This document shows, piece after piece, positions 24,187 through 35,350 of a DNA stretch of 64,000 bases. Both the position numbers and the translations under genes were made by a program. Source of the stretch: Sophora flavescens (taxonomy: Eukaryota; Streptophyta; Magnoliopsida; Fabales; Fabaceae); the NCBI GenBank assembly GCA_030762895.1, contig JAUPTC010000101.1, positions 1 to 64,000 on the forward strand, given 5' to 3'. The notes under the pieces were generated by a model. It searched no databases and had not been told where the DNA came from. It was given only the letters and a program-made list of their open reading frames with translations. Position 1 is the stretch's first letter. Each line of letters begins with the position of its first letter.

Positions 24187-27100
24187 TGAGACACCCCGAT
24201 GTACCCCATCGTATTATTACATTAAAACCTTAATATTTATTTACTTAATCGCTCGCTTATCGTTGAAAATACGTAAAAATTAAAACTTAATTAATAATTA
24301 TATAACTTATACAAATATAAAACACACCAAAGTTGTAATATATAATTACACACATGTTTATTTATTACATTACCAAAGCACTGTTGAGGGTATCCTCTCG
24401 AAGAGGATCCCTCACTGCATAAACTTCACTACAAACATACTTAGCGGAATTATAAATACTACTTAGACACACTGACCATAATGTCTATACTCTAATCGCC
24501 ATGAATCACAGCTCGACCTCCAGCATCTGGTTCATACGGAGTTCCATCTAATTCTTCAGCAACTGGTTTCTCCATCGGGTCTTCTCGTACGATCACATCA
24601 GAAATAAAATACAATACACAAAGATATAGGGAATAAGAAACAGTTCTATCATCAAAAAGCGGAAAAGAATAATAGTAAATTATACAGTAATTGTCACAGA
24701 CACACATCACTCAAAATCAACAATCATCCTCAATTCACTATATCATCCTCTACCCTCAGCCCATGCAACTAAAACTTAATACTGATGTGGCCATCTTCAC
24801 TCCTGTCACATTAGTCAGTAGTCCAGAACTATTTAGGGTCAAAACTCGGTGCGCCACTATTTCCTAATCTCTCATAGGAAATAGTGCATCAGCACAATAT
24901 GCGTCACTATTGCCCCCATTGGAAATAGCACATAAGCACATAATAAATAATAACTCGGTGCGCCCCTATTCCCTTTCCTCTCAAAGAAAATAGTGCATAA
25001 GCACGATATGCGTCACTATTTCCCCCATTTGAAATTGCACATAAGCATAAAATAAATAATAACTCGGTGCGCCCCTATTCCCTAATCTCTCATATAGGAA
25101 ATAGTGCATCAGCACAATATGCGTCACTATTTCCCCCATTTTGAAATAGAACATAAGCATAAAAGACCTTATAATTCGGTGCGCCACTATTCCCTAATCT
25201 CTCATAGGGAATAGTGCATAAGCACGGTATGATTCTTACTGACTTTTATCAATAGCAACCTAGTACCTCAAGCTTTTCCTCACAACCTCCACTTACATTC
25301 TATATCACATCACTTCTATAAAATAACAGCGAGTCACCTCTAATTCATATTCAAAACTCTCACCCAAAACTTATCTCCCGAACAACATATATCTTTGCTT
25401 AAAATCATCTAAGCATAGGATTAAAAGCCAGGCAGATCATGCATAACACATTAATCAATGAATATTCAGATATCTCAATATCATATACAGCAATTTATCA
25501 CAACCAACTCATAATAATCAAACCACATAAATAACAAAGTCGATTCTGTCACGGCCGGCGTGATAGCCATCACTGGTGATGGCATAAACAATGGCAATAA
25601 TGCTACAAAACGGAACTCGTCACGGCCTGGCCATGACAACCATCACGGCCATGACAGACAACAAACATCCTCACAATCATAATTATTCAAACACCGAAAC
25701 AATACGTCACATGCAGATGGAATACCTCAACCAGCGTATCACAAACAGTCAAAAGTAAATAATTCAAACATCCTCAAATACTTAAAATCAACTTAATGTC
25801 GATAAACCTACAATCCCCGAATCACATTGGTTTTACAGGAAAGGTTTCCAATGGGATTTGGGTCTTGTCGATTACTAGACTACTAGTAGGGTTTAGGTCG
25901 CCCTACACAATTATCATATAATCTACTACTTATCGATTCCGACGATAGGTTGATTCTTTCCCCCACCTGAGTTATCACCGGAAACACGTACACGACGATC
26001 CTCGTTATCCCGCCACGAGTTAACACAACCACCTTCATCCAAACAACATAACTATAATTAATCAACTAACAACCATCTATGACACTTTAGGCTTGGTTTG
26101 GCCAAGACTTAGAAAATAGGTTTAGGGTTATCTTTTTAATGCCATCTTTTAGATCCTAGTTACTAGAGTCTTAACTAACATAGGTTACTTATTACAATAC
26201 TAAAATTTGAAACAAAATCCTCTAACCTTTAGGTTTAGGGTTTTGGCCAAGGGCTGACTTTTAGGGTTCAAAATCCTTAAAATTCCTAATCATGATTAAG
26301 TCATAGATTAATGATCCTTGATTAACCTAAATCATGGATTAGTGACTAAACCACTAAAGTTGAAACTCAAAACTTCCTAACTCTTTTATACAAGGATTCG
26401 ACCTTAACATGTTCATAGGGCTAGGGTTCTTAATTTGATAAACCAACTTGGATTTATTAAGCATACATACTAATAGCTTGATTACTAAGATCATTTATGA
26501 AAACTATGAACAAAACTCAACAAATCTAACCCCCCTAGGGTTTCGGCCAACATAAATATTTTTGAGTAAGATTTTCATTTTAAGAAACTAACATAGATTA
26601 GAGTGTGTAGACATACATGCCATATAGAATACATGATCATACATGACAACACATGAACAAAACTCTACCAACCCTAATGTGATAGATTCGACCAAGGCTA
26701 GGTTTTTAGGAAAGAAATTTTTGATTACATCATGCTCTTGGATTTAGATAATATGCATGATATAAAGAATATAGAAATTAGTTTCATCATCATTAGATTT
26801 TTCTAGAATTTATTATGACTTTTCAAAGTTCTAGGGTTATAAACTTTAAAGTGATGAACAACTATGATATAAGCCTTGAATCAAGAAACTTGCTAAAGAA
26901 CATAGGTATGATTAAGAATGAAGATTTGAATTTACCTATTTAAGATCAATGACAAAGGAAATCCAAGAACTTGTTTTACAAACTTAACACTAAAAGACTT
27001 ATGAACTTTAGGGTTTTGGAAACAAATGGCAAAAGAAACTAAGTGAAAAGTGAGAGTATGGTATTTATAGGGATAGTGGCGCCATCTTGGGAAGGATCTA

Positions 27101-28217
27101 GATGATTATGAGTTGTCTTGCTAAAAGGATTCAAATGCAATTATGTTCTAAGGACCAATTTGCAAAGATTCCAAAAGTTGAAGGACTAGTTTGCAAATTG
27201 TCAATAAAGTGCCATGATGATGATTTTGCCACATTTAATGCAAGCTTATCTTGACCAAAGTTGACTGATTTTTTTTTTTTTGAGTCAAATATATTTTAAG
27301 AAGAATCAAGAAACTTGAAGAAGATTTGAGAACATTAGAGAAGAAGATGAACATGATGAGGGTTTAGAACAGTTTTAGTAATTTGGGTATATCTCTCAAC
27401 ATACTTGTTCGTTTTGGATGCTCTTTATGTCGTTGGAAAGAAGAGAGAAAGATAAACAACTTTCATGTTGAAAGTGTTTCGAGATTCAGAGAAGAAATTG
27501 GTCAGAATTTCGTGGCAGTTTCGGGTGATTGATGAGAGAATGACTTTGCCTTATAACTCATCCACTTAACATAAATGTCATTTATGGCTTATGAAAAGTG
27601 ATGTCCAAGTGATTGGAATGGAGGAAGGAGCCGTGAGTTTTGGGTTGGATTTGGTCAAATTTTCCAATGGCATGGCTTGTAATTGTCATAAAAAGACAAG
27701 GGTAAAATGGTCATTTCATAGTAAAAATTCACTTTGTCATAAATGCGCCATTATGGCCATTATGACTCGGATAAGCTCGTCATAAATGCTCGTCAATCGG
27801 TCAAATCCATCATCTCAGCTACGTTGCCGACTCCGGGTTTCATCTGGCGCAGGTTTTTCCTAGAGATAATCTCGACGTATACGCCCGCAACAAATATAAT
27901 ATTTTAATTTTTTACCAAAATTTTCAAAACTTCCAGTATCGTAGCAAATACGATAAAAACATTTTTCATCTCGTTCACGAGTTAAAATTAGGTTTTCTGA
28001 GCAGTAAACTTTTTATCACAACGAAAAACACGTAAAAACGGCAGAATAGGCTTCCATCTGAATTTTCAACCAAAAACTTTCTCGTGACCTTATGAAAATA
28101 AGTATAACAAGGAAATGACCTTGGTTTATCCAAAATCATTTTCTAAGTCTCGGATAAACATATATATTTATATATTTATTACCGGTATTACAAAGCAGCG
28201 AAAATCGGGGTGTTACA
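24187..28217 (-). mobile_element. Solo LTR (4.03 kb) inserted in Tekay-1 gag
   Basis: Minus-strand TGTAACACCCCG at 28217 to GGGTGTCTCA at 24187, flanked by exact TCCAA copies. No internal domain is present, so it is the product of recombination between the two LTRs of a full element. It is related to the LTRs of H and to 57007-57848. TATA box (minus CTATAAATA) at 27062-27070 beside a GGCGCC word; palindromes at 25547-25657; hairpin array at 24843-25230. Its minus-strand start resembles the start of the Tekay-1 LTR at 32463-32700, so the families are relatives. The stretch at 26520-26690 has an extra segment compared with H. Confidence 0.9.
24843..25230 (-). repeat. ~110-bp tandem array with long hairpins in the solo LTR
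   Basis: About 3.5 copies begin with AACTCGGTGCGCC or close variants (near 24844, 24951, 25062, 25172). Most units hold a 12-bp inverted repeat around the 8-base loop ATCTCTCA. Copy one (24855-24886) has stem CACTATTTCCTA and the last (25185-25216) has CACTATTCCCTA, each with its exact complement. Confidence 0.85.
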
Positions 28218-28222
28218 TCCAA
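28218..28222. repeat. Right target duplication of solo LTR
   Basis: TCCAA, exact copy of 24182-24186. Confidence 0.9.
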
Positions 28223-29100
28223 GAGCTGGAGAAGATCTTTGAGCTGGTGCACACCCCAGAGGAAGCAAAGGTACCTTATGCAACATTCCAACTGATTGGA
28301 GATGTTGAATACTAGTGGAAGGGCACCGGACAAGCTGCTAGAAGTCGAGCATCAAAGCGATCACACGGGGAGTATTTCGCAACAAATTTCCGGACAAATA
28401 TTTTCCCTAGAATGCTCGTGCAGAGAGAAGGAGAAGGAATTCCCGAGGTCGAGTCAGGGACATGACGGTGGGGGAATATGCGGCAAGGTTTGAGTCCCTT
28501 GCCAAATATTTCGCTTTTTCACAACAACCCCGATGAGGAGTGGAAGTGCGAAAAGTTCAAGTGGTCTGCGCTTCGAGATCAAGGAATCTGTGATGCCCTT
28601 GGAAATCAGGAATTTCCAAGCCCTGGTAGATAAATGCCGAAAGGTAACTGATGCGCAAGGGACGAGATAGCAGGGGAAATGTTGGAGGACCTGTTCGTCC
28701 CAAGAGTAAACATCAGGGACAAAACCAAAATTGGAAGCAGAACCAGAGGAAGCCATATTACCAATCACCCAGTAACAATCAGAAACAACAGCAACAACAT
28801 TGTTCCGATAATTCGGGAACGGGAAGTGGAGGCCAGAGAAACAATAATCAAGGCCAAGAGAGGAAGTGTTATCGGTGCGGAGATCCCAGTCTTCTAGATG
28901 ATATGTGCCCAAGGAAACAGATGAAGTGCTTTAACTGCGATCGTGTGGGGCACCTGACCAGGGACTGCAGAGCACCGAAAAGAGACCCAGTTGTCAATCA
29001 TGCCGAAGCGAGCAAGCCGACTGCTAAAGGACGAGTGTATACGATGAGTGGAACTGAAGCATCGAATTCCACCGATCAGTGCGGGGTAAGTGAGATTTAG
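28223..29100 (+). pseudogene. gag: Gag of Tekay-1, main part
   Basis: It resumes the gag frame with ELEKIFELVHTPEEAK, then YATFQLIGD, and meets TAG at 28313 where related gags have a Trp. Frames change between about 28330 and 28650. The frame at 28651-29100 is Gln/Asn/Gly-rich and holds two CCHC knuckles, the second being CFNCDRVGHLTRDC; the first (CYRCGDPSLLDDMC) has lost its His. It ends at TAG 29098. Gag packages the RNA and forms the particle; this copy cannot be made whole. Confidence 0.8.
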
Positions 29101-29530
29101 CCAGGTAATCTTTTAATTGAACTTTTCGTTTCAGGTGCAACTCATTCTTTTATCTCGATGGATCGTGTGAAACTTCTAGAGTTGCCTATTTCTTCCTTAC
29201 CATATAACTTGATTGTTTCTACCCCAACTGCTGAGCCAGTAACTGTTACTTCTGTTTGTTTAAATTGTCCTATCATTGTTCAGGATAGGAACTTTCTTGT
29301 AGACTTAATCTATTTGCCTTTAATACAACTAGATGTAATTTTAGGCATGGATTGGTTATCTTCCAACCATATCCCGATAGATCGTGCTCAAAGAACCTTA
29401 GTCTTTAGGGATGAGATTTATGGATTATTATCTGCTAGTCAGGTAAGAGCTTCTTTGAAAGAGGGAGCTCAAGGTTACATGCTGCTGTTTTCCTCAGATG
29501 TTAAGAGTGAGTTAGACTTAGAGTCCGTAC
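29101..29530 (+). pseudogene. pol: Aspartic protease region of Tekay-1
   Basis: Active-site region reads VSGATHSFIS where the family has DSGATHSFIS, so the catalytic Asp appears to be Val. The sequence just before it looks shortened. The C-terminal half is well kept: LDVILGMDWLSSNH near 29335-29370. The protease would cut the gag-pol polyprotein; this one should be inactive. Confidence 0.8.
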
Positions 29531-31022
29531 CCGTCGTCAATGAGTTTCCGAAAGTTTTTCCTGAGGATGTACCGGTCTACCGCCTGCTCGAGATATCGTG
29601 TTTTGCGATTGATTTGGTTCCGAGCACTTGGACCGATATCCGAGGAATCGTATCGCATGTCACCATCGGAGTTAGAAACCTTAAAGGAACAACTTGAAGA
29701 GTTGATGAGAAAGGAATTCATTCGACCCAGTGTATCACCGTGGGGAGCTCCGATTCTGTTAGTGAAGAAGAAGGATGGGACTCTCGACTCTGTGTGGATT
29801 TTCGGCGAGTTGAATAAGGTTACGATCAAGAACAGATATCCGCTCCCAAGGATAGATGATCTCATGGATCGATTGCGTGGCGCGACAGTATCCTCGAAAA
29901 TAGATTTACAATGAGGCTACCGTCAGATTCGTGTGAAAGCAGAGGATGTTCCAAAGACAGTGTTTCGACCACGCTATGGGCATTATGAGTACCTGGTGAT
30001 GCCGTTTGGAGTGACGAATGCTCCTGCCATATTCATGGATTACATGAATAGGATTTTTCGTCCTTACTTAGATCAGTTTGTTGTCGTCTTCATTGACGAT
30101 ATTCTGATCTATTCTCCAAACAAGGAAAAGCATGCTGACCATCTCAGCATTGTTCTTCAGACCTTGAAAGATAAGCAGCTTTATGCGAAGCCGGAAAAAG
30201 GGCGAATTCTGGTTGGACCAAGTGCAATTCTTAGGTTATGTGATATCATGTGAAGGAATCACAGTGGATCCGTCAAAAGTCAAGGTTGTTTTAGGATGGA
30301 AAAGGCCAACAATGGCAACTGAAATCCGTAGCTTTGTGGGTTGAGCGGGCTACTATAGGAGATTTATTGAGGGATTTTCCAAGATAGTGGGACCCCTTAC
30401 CCAGTTAACTTGGAAAGACCAAGCATTTGTCTGGACGGAGGCTTATGAAGGAAGTTTCCAAGAGCTGAAGAGAAGGTTGACAACCTCACTCGTGTTGATC
30501 CTACCAGATCCTAAGGAACCTTTTGAGGTTTATTGTGACGCTTCACATCAGGGGTTGGGTTGTGTGCTGATGTAGAACCGAAAGGTCGTAGCATATGCTT
30601 CAAGGCAGTTGAAGATTCACAAAAGGAAGTACCCGACGCATGACTTGGAGTTAGCAGCGGTAGTCTTTGCCCTGAAAATCTAGAGGCATTATTTGTATGG
30701 AGCTACTTTTAATGTTTTCAATGACCACAAGAGTTTGAAGTACCTCTTCGATCAGAAGGAGTTGAACATGTGTCAGAGACGTTGGTTGGAGTTTTTGAAG
30801 GACTACGACTTTCAACTACAATACCACCCTGGGAAGGCGAATGTAGTGGCGGATGCGCTGAGCAGGAAGTCAATACACGCGTCAGTAATGATGGTTAAAG
30901 AGCAGGGATTGTTGGAACAATTCCGAGATCTAAGTTTATCAGTTGAGACATTTCTGGGAAGGTTGTGTCTGAATAGGATCACCGTTTCTAACGGATTGAT
31001 GGAACAAATAAAAGAAAAAACA
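29531..31022 (+). pseudogene. pol: Reverse transcriptase and RNase H of Tekay-1
   Basis: Recognisable motifs in order: YRMSPSELETLKEQL near 29655, FIRPSVSPWGAP near 29720, the catalytic VVFIDDIL near 30085-30110, then connection and RNase H starting FEVYCDASHQGLGCVLM near 30525, and ending in KANVVADALSRK near 30835. Stops occur at 29912 (TGA), about 30343 (TGA), 30573 (TAG) and 30681 (TAG), with frameshifts around 29610-29650 and 30200. The YRQLN motif region is altered to FGELNKV. Confidence 0.85.
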
Positions 31023-32427
31023 AGTGAGTGATCAGTATCTGCAGGAAGAAAGAGACTTAGTGCGACAAGGATCACTATCAGAATTCAGAGAAGGAATGGA
31101 TAGAATTTTGAGATTCGGTGAAAGAATTTGTATACCAGATGACACCGAGATTAGGAAGTTGATTTTAGAGGAGTCTCACAAGAGTAAGCCGAGTTTACAC
31201 CCAGGAGCCACGAAGATGTATCAAGATCTCAAGAAGTTATATTGGTGGTATGGAATGAAAAAGGATGTAATGGAATACGTCGCTTCTTGTCTGATATGTC
31301 AGAAGGCTAAGATTGAGCACCAGAGGCCAGCGGAAATGCTAAAATCATTGGACATCCCAGAATGGAAGTGGGAAGGTATTTCGATGGACTTTGTGACCAG
31401 CTTACCAAGGATTCGAAAAAGACATGAGGCTGTATAGGTAATTGTGGATCGACTGACCAAGTCAGATCACTTTTTACCTATCAACATGAAGTACCCGATG
31501 AAAAGGTTGACTCGATTGTACATCGACGAGATTGTCAGGTTGCACGGTATACCCTCGAGTATCATTTCGGATCGTGATCTGAGGTTTACGTCAGAAATTT
31601 AGAAAGGACTATAAAACTCTTTGGGAACAAAACTCAAATTGAGTTCTGCGCATCATCCACAAACTGACGGACAGTCAGAGAGGACAATCCAATCACTCGA
31701 AGATTTACTAAGAGCGTGCGTGATGGAAGACACTGGGAGCTGGGACGAGTTCCTACCGTTGATAGAATTCACCTACAACAACAGTTTTCATTCAAGTATA
31801 GGGATGGCACCCTATAAGACTTTGTATGGTCGACGATGCCGAACACCTTTGTGTTGGTACCAGGATGGAGAGAGTCTGCTGTTAGGACCAGAGATCGTAC
31901 AACAAACAATCGAGAAGGTGAAGATGATCAAGGAGAAAATGAGAACGGCCCAAAGTCGACAGAAAAGTTACACTGACAAGAGACAACGACCTCTTGAGTT
32001 TGAGGAAGGCGAGCATGTGTTCTTGAGAGGCACGCCAACGACTAGGATTGGCAGAGTGATAAAATCCAGAAAGCTTACTCCCAAATTCATTGGACCCTAC
32101 CAAATTCTTCGTCGCGTAGGTCCAGTAGCTTACAAAATATCTTTACCTCCTTTTCTTTCCTACATCCATGATGTTTTCCATGTCTCTCAGTTGAGAAAGT
32201 ACATTCCTGATCCATCACATGTTATTAAACCTGATAAAGTACAATTAAAAGAGAAACTGTCTTTTGAGACTTTGCCGGTACGAATAGCGGAAAAGATAAT
32301 GAAGCAGCTCAGGGGTAAACAAATTCCTTTAGTCAAAGTCATCTGGAACGAGACAACCGAAGAAGCTACATGGGAGACTGAGGACAAGTTGAAATTGCAA
32401 TATCCTGAGTTATTTCAATGTGTGTAA
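31023..32427 (+). pseudogene. pol: Integrase with chromodomain-like tail, Tekay-1
   Basis: The zinc-binding N-end has SLHPGATKMYQDLKK and CLICQKAK near 31195-31310. The catalytic core has MDFVTSLP, IISDRD (near 31560) and HHPQTDGQSERTIQSLED (near 31650). Stops: TAG 31435, TAG about 31600, TAA about 31612. From 31621 to 32427 the frame is open for 268 codons, through GRRCRTPLCW, FIGPYQIL, FHVSQLRKY and a tail with KQIPLVKVIW...EATWE...YPELF. That tail is the chromodomain-like end of Tekay/Del integrases, thought to steer integration to chromatin marks. Confidence 0.85.
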
Positions 32428-32447
32428 TTTCGAGAACAAAATTCTTT

Positions 32448-32462
32448 TTAGAGGGGTAGTAT
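32448..32462 (+). other. Polypurine tract of Tekay-1
   Basis: AGAGGGGTAGTAT directly precedes the 3' LTR start at 32463, the usual plus-strand primer. Confidence 0.8.
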
Positions 32463-32940
32463 TGTAACACCTTGTTTTTCCTATGCTTTTCATGCTGAGT
32501 AAATACATATTTAAATGTGTTTATTTTTATATTAAACTTAGAATGATTTTAATTAAACTAAAATCATTTTATTATGTTGTTATATCATATGAACTCATGG
32601 TAAAAATTTCGGTTGAAAATTCAGACGGAAGCTAGTCTGCGTTTCCCTGCCGATAAAAGTTTACTGTACAGAAAACCTAATTTTGATTCGTAAACGAAAC
32701 GGTTGATGTTTTAGTGAAGTTTTGTGGGGGGTTTGGTGATTTTGAAAATTTTCGTTCCAAACCAAAATATAATATTTTATTCGGGCGAAAACGTCGGAAA
32801 ACTACGATCGGAAGTGCAACCGGATACGTAATGGAGCAGATTAGGGAACACAAAAGGTGTGAAGTGACATGATGGAAGAGTTTATGACACACTCCAAAAG
32901 TATAATCATTATAATTTTTAATTTATAATATTATTCTAAT
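32463..32940 (+). repeat. 3' LTR of Tekay-1, first segment
   Basis: Begins TGTAACACCTTG and is interrupted after CTAAT by element D. Continues at 38315. Confidence 0.85.
32936..32940. repeat. Left target duplication of element D
   Basis: CTAAT, repeated exactly at 38310-38314. Confidence 0.95.
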
Positions 32941-34296
32941 TGATAGTGTGGTTTTACATGATGTTTGCTGTACACTTTTGCATGCATATTTCATATAGAT
33001 TAGGCATTATTTAGTTGATTTAGTAAGATTTTCCCTTGGAATGGGTGAAGCGGTTTCTTGGTGTTGTTTTGCAGGAATTAATGTAAAAATGATCAAAATC
33101 AGTCATGATGGAGCCTGGATGAAACAGAGCTTGAAAAGTGAAGAATATAAGCCAAACAGAGCCTATCACGGCCTGGCCATGATGACCATCACGGCCGTGA
33201 TCAAGCAGAGCGGAAGGCAAAAGTCAGAGGCTGTCACGTCCTAGCCGTGATAGACATCACGTCCGTGACAGACTGGAAATTTAAGTTTCGCGTCGCGAAG
33301 ACATACTCGCCTCGCGAGTATGGAACCAAGAAGCCAGCGCCCAGCGCTGGTGATGGAGCGCCCAGCGCTAGGAGTGGGCGCCCAGCGCCAAGGAGGGCCA
33401 GTACAAGTAGCACCATAAGAAGTAGACAGAGACGGCCACAAACAGAAATATAGGGATTTTCAGCCTAGGAGGCTTGGAGAGGCAGACTTGGAGGCTGCGG
33501 CTGGAAGAGGGTTTCAACCCTGAAGGGGATGTTTTCCTTACTCTGGGACTGAAAGAAGATTGGAGGATCCTTCTATGGAGTTTGCTTCATCCCTTCTCTC
33601 CTTCTCTTTGTATTCTCTTTTTATGAGTAGTTAAATCCCTGTTGTTGGGATTAGATGTAACCAAATTGATAATCATGTAATTATCTTGATTGATTATTCT
33701 ATGTTCATGTCTTCATATTAGTGATTAATTTTCTGTGCTTAATGCTTGTTGTGGCTAGCACCCCCATGACTCGATTTGTGTTTTGGTATGCAATGGGGAC
33801 GTTCGTATCAGAACCGGAACTGAATTTAATCACCTAGTAACCTTTTCATCTAGGAATGGAGTTAGGTTTACTAGTAATCGCATGATCCCTAATCCTAATG
33901 CAAATTCATTAATCTAGGCCACCTAAGGAATTAGGGTCTATTAGTGGATTTAGGCTCTTGCCATCCGAGGAATCGGGGTTTGAGTAATTTAGTGGATTGA
34001 TTTTAATATCTGAAGCATGAATGGGAGGTATCTAGTCCTGATATTGCATGAGATAGATGTTTGGTGAAGTCTAGTCCCAACATATCTTTTTGCACTCCAA
34101 GTGTTCGATAAAAAGACAAAAAGATTTTATTTCTTTTTTTTTGTTTATTTTGATTTCTCTTGATTTCTCTGTTTAGTCTAGATAGTTGCCGAGTTTGCGA
34201 ATTGGTACTTGACATCCAATCCCCGTGGATACGATAACCGGTCTTACCACCGTATTACTTGCACGACTGGGTATACTTGCCCAGATTCGTCTAACA
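32941..34296 (+). repeat. 5' LTR of element D
   Basis: 1356 bases, TGATAGTG...TCTAACA. A GC-rich palindrome cluster at 33164-33391 is followed by a TATA-like AAATATAGGG near 33447-33456. The LTR end carries words shared with C and E in this sense: TTACTTGCACGACTGGGTA and ATACTTGCC, the complement of the GGCAAGTGTACC block of C and E. ORFs in this LTR are palindrome artefacts. Confidence 0.95.
33164..33391 (+). promoter_or_regulatory. Palindrome cluster upstream of TATA-like box, element D
   Basis: Contains three palindrome classes in a row: TCACGGCC/GGCCGTGA words (33164-33270), a CGCGTCGCG word and CTCGCGAG (33288-33322), then AGCGCCCAGCGCT words (33333-33390). The same classes occur separately in H, C and E. 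The cluster lies directly upstream of the presumed TATA box, so a promoter role is possible. Confidence 0.6.
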
Positions 34297-34302
34297 AGTT
34301 TT

Positions 34303-34320
34303 TGGCGCCGTTGCCGGGGA
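34303..34320 (+). other. Primer binding site of element D, tRNA-Asp
   Basis: TGGCGCCGTTGCCGGGGA is an 18-base complement of the 3' end of plant tRNA-Asp(GUC), six bases after the LTR. Confidence 0.9.
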
Positions 34321-34447
34321 TTGGTTTTGCCAATATCATTAGTAACAGAGGAGGCAACTAATTTAGACATTTTTATTCTTTTTTATTTTTATGTATATAT
34401 TTGATCTTTTTGTTTTAAGTTCTGTTTTTGCAAGGTGGACGAAAGTC

Positions 34448-35302
34448 ATGGAAATTTTTTATTATCCACCTGATGAGGAAGCCTCAAGTCACGCTTTGGA
34501 GGACAACTGGTGTTTGGGAGATTGCATGGATTTGATGGATCATGTGACTCCCGCACAAGTTGATTTTATGACGGGAAGGCTTATATATAACTTCTCCGAG
34601 GAGTATTGGGAAACCTTCTGTTCATATTTACCACCTCCACCACCGTGTATTGTGATTCCCATAGAGCTACATGAAGCAGAAGTTGAGAAAAATCTGGTTT
34701 TGGGAATGGATCAAATTGAAGATGAAGTGGTGTTGGTGGACAAGTCACAAGAAGAGGGAGTACTTTCCACAAGTCCTTGGGAAGTTGAAGAATGGGAATG
34801 GAAGGAGCAAACACCGTTGAAAGCTGCTCTAGAACAGTATTCCCAAGAGCTATCCGCCTCTGAGGCCAAGGCTAGAGCCAATTGTGACAGTATCGAAGCT
34901 GTGAAGCAGAACTTCAAAACGCAAGTTGAGGAGATTTGCAAACAATTAGAACAAGAGTCACATGCAGCACAAATTGAGGAAAATCTGGTTTGGGGGATAG
35001 TTCAAGATGAAGACGAAGTGGTAGTGGATTCCACCATGCTTGCTAAGGAATCTGAAATTTCTGCATTGGACAAATATGTCGGCTTGCATGCATGTGTGGA
35101 CATTGGTAAGTTAGTCCCTTCCATTTGTCTATCAAACTTCCTGGTGAGAATGCCATTTGACCTACTAGGAAGTAAGTGCATTATTACAGTTGAAGAGGTC
35201 AATGGATATTTCACACACTGGCTGGGTGGAGTTGAGGATAAAGTCATACTACTACTACAATCTCCACTCCAAGTTCCATTTGATCCGGGAGGAGGATCCT
35301 AG
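34448..35302 (+). CDS. Unrecognised 284-residue protein of element D
   Basis: Intact ORF. ATG at 34448 is preferred; an in-frame ATG at 34391 would add 19 hydrophobic residues. Residues 1-70 are acidic and aromatic-rich (MEIFYYPPDEEASS) and end with a run of prolines. Residues about 95-200 are Glu/Gln/Ala-rich and likely coiled coil. Residues about 207-284 form a compact domain starting DKYVGLHACVDIGKLVP, with FTHWLGGVEDKVILLLQSPL and ending PFDPGGG. This domain recurs in C and, decayed, in A. There is no zinc knuckle, protease, RT or integrase motif. It may be a Gag-like or RNA-binding accessory of the non-autonomous family, or a captured gene; I cannot tell. Transcription would come from the 5' LTR. 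Confidence 0.75.
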   Translation: MEIFYYPPDEEASSHALEDNWCLGDCMDLMDHVTPAQVDFMTGRLIYNFSEEYWETFCSYLPPPPPCIVIPIELHEAEVEKNLVLGMDQIEDEVVLVDKSQEEGVLSTSPWEVEEWEWKEQTPLKAALEQYSQELSASEAKARANCDSIEAVKQNFKTQVEEICKQLEQESHAAQIEENLVWGIVQDEDEVVVDSTMLAKESEISALDKYVGLHACVDIGKLVPSICLSNFLVRMPFDLLGSKCIITVEEVNGYFTHWLGGVEDKVILLLQSPLQVPFDPGGGS

Positions 35303-35305
35303 AAC

Positions 35306-35350
35306 GTCAAGCTAGTGACGTTAAAGAAGCGCTTATTGGGAGGCAACCCA
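35306..35350 (+). promoter_or_regulatory. Conserved post-ORF block (D copy)
   Basis: Begins three bases after the stop. Core words TGACGTTAAAGAAGCGCTT and TTGGGAGGCAACCCAA. AAGCGCTT and TTGGG...CCCAA are self-complementary, so an RNA hairpin is possible. Shared with A, C and E. Confidence 0.7.

Noticed and set aside
28454..28912. 152-codon minus-strand ORF
   Set aside because: Opposite strand of the Tekay-1 gag with Gln/Asn-rich stretch; shadow frame.
33300..33322. CTCGCGAG as a plant CGCG-box for calmodulin-binding activators
   Set aside because: The flanking bases (T before, A after CGCG) do not fit the VCGCGB form, so I do not assign it.
33234..33453. ORFs rich in Ala, Pro and Gly in the D LTRs (also 37254-37530, 56253-56538)
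   Set aside because: They are translations of the GC palindromes and exist on both strands.
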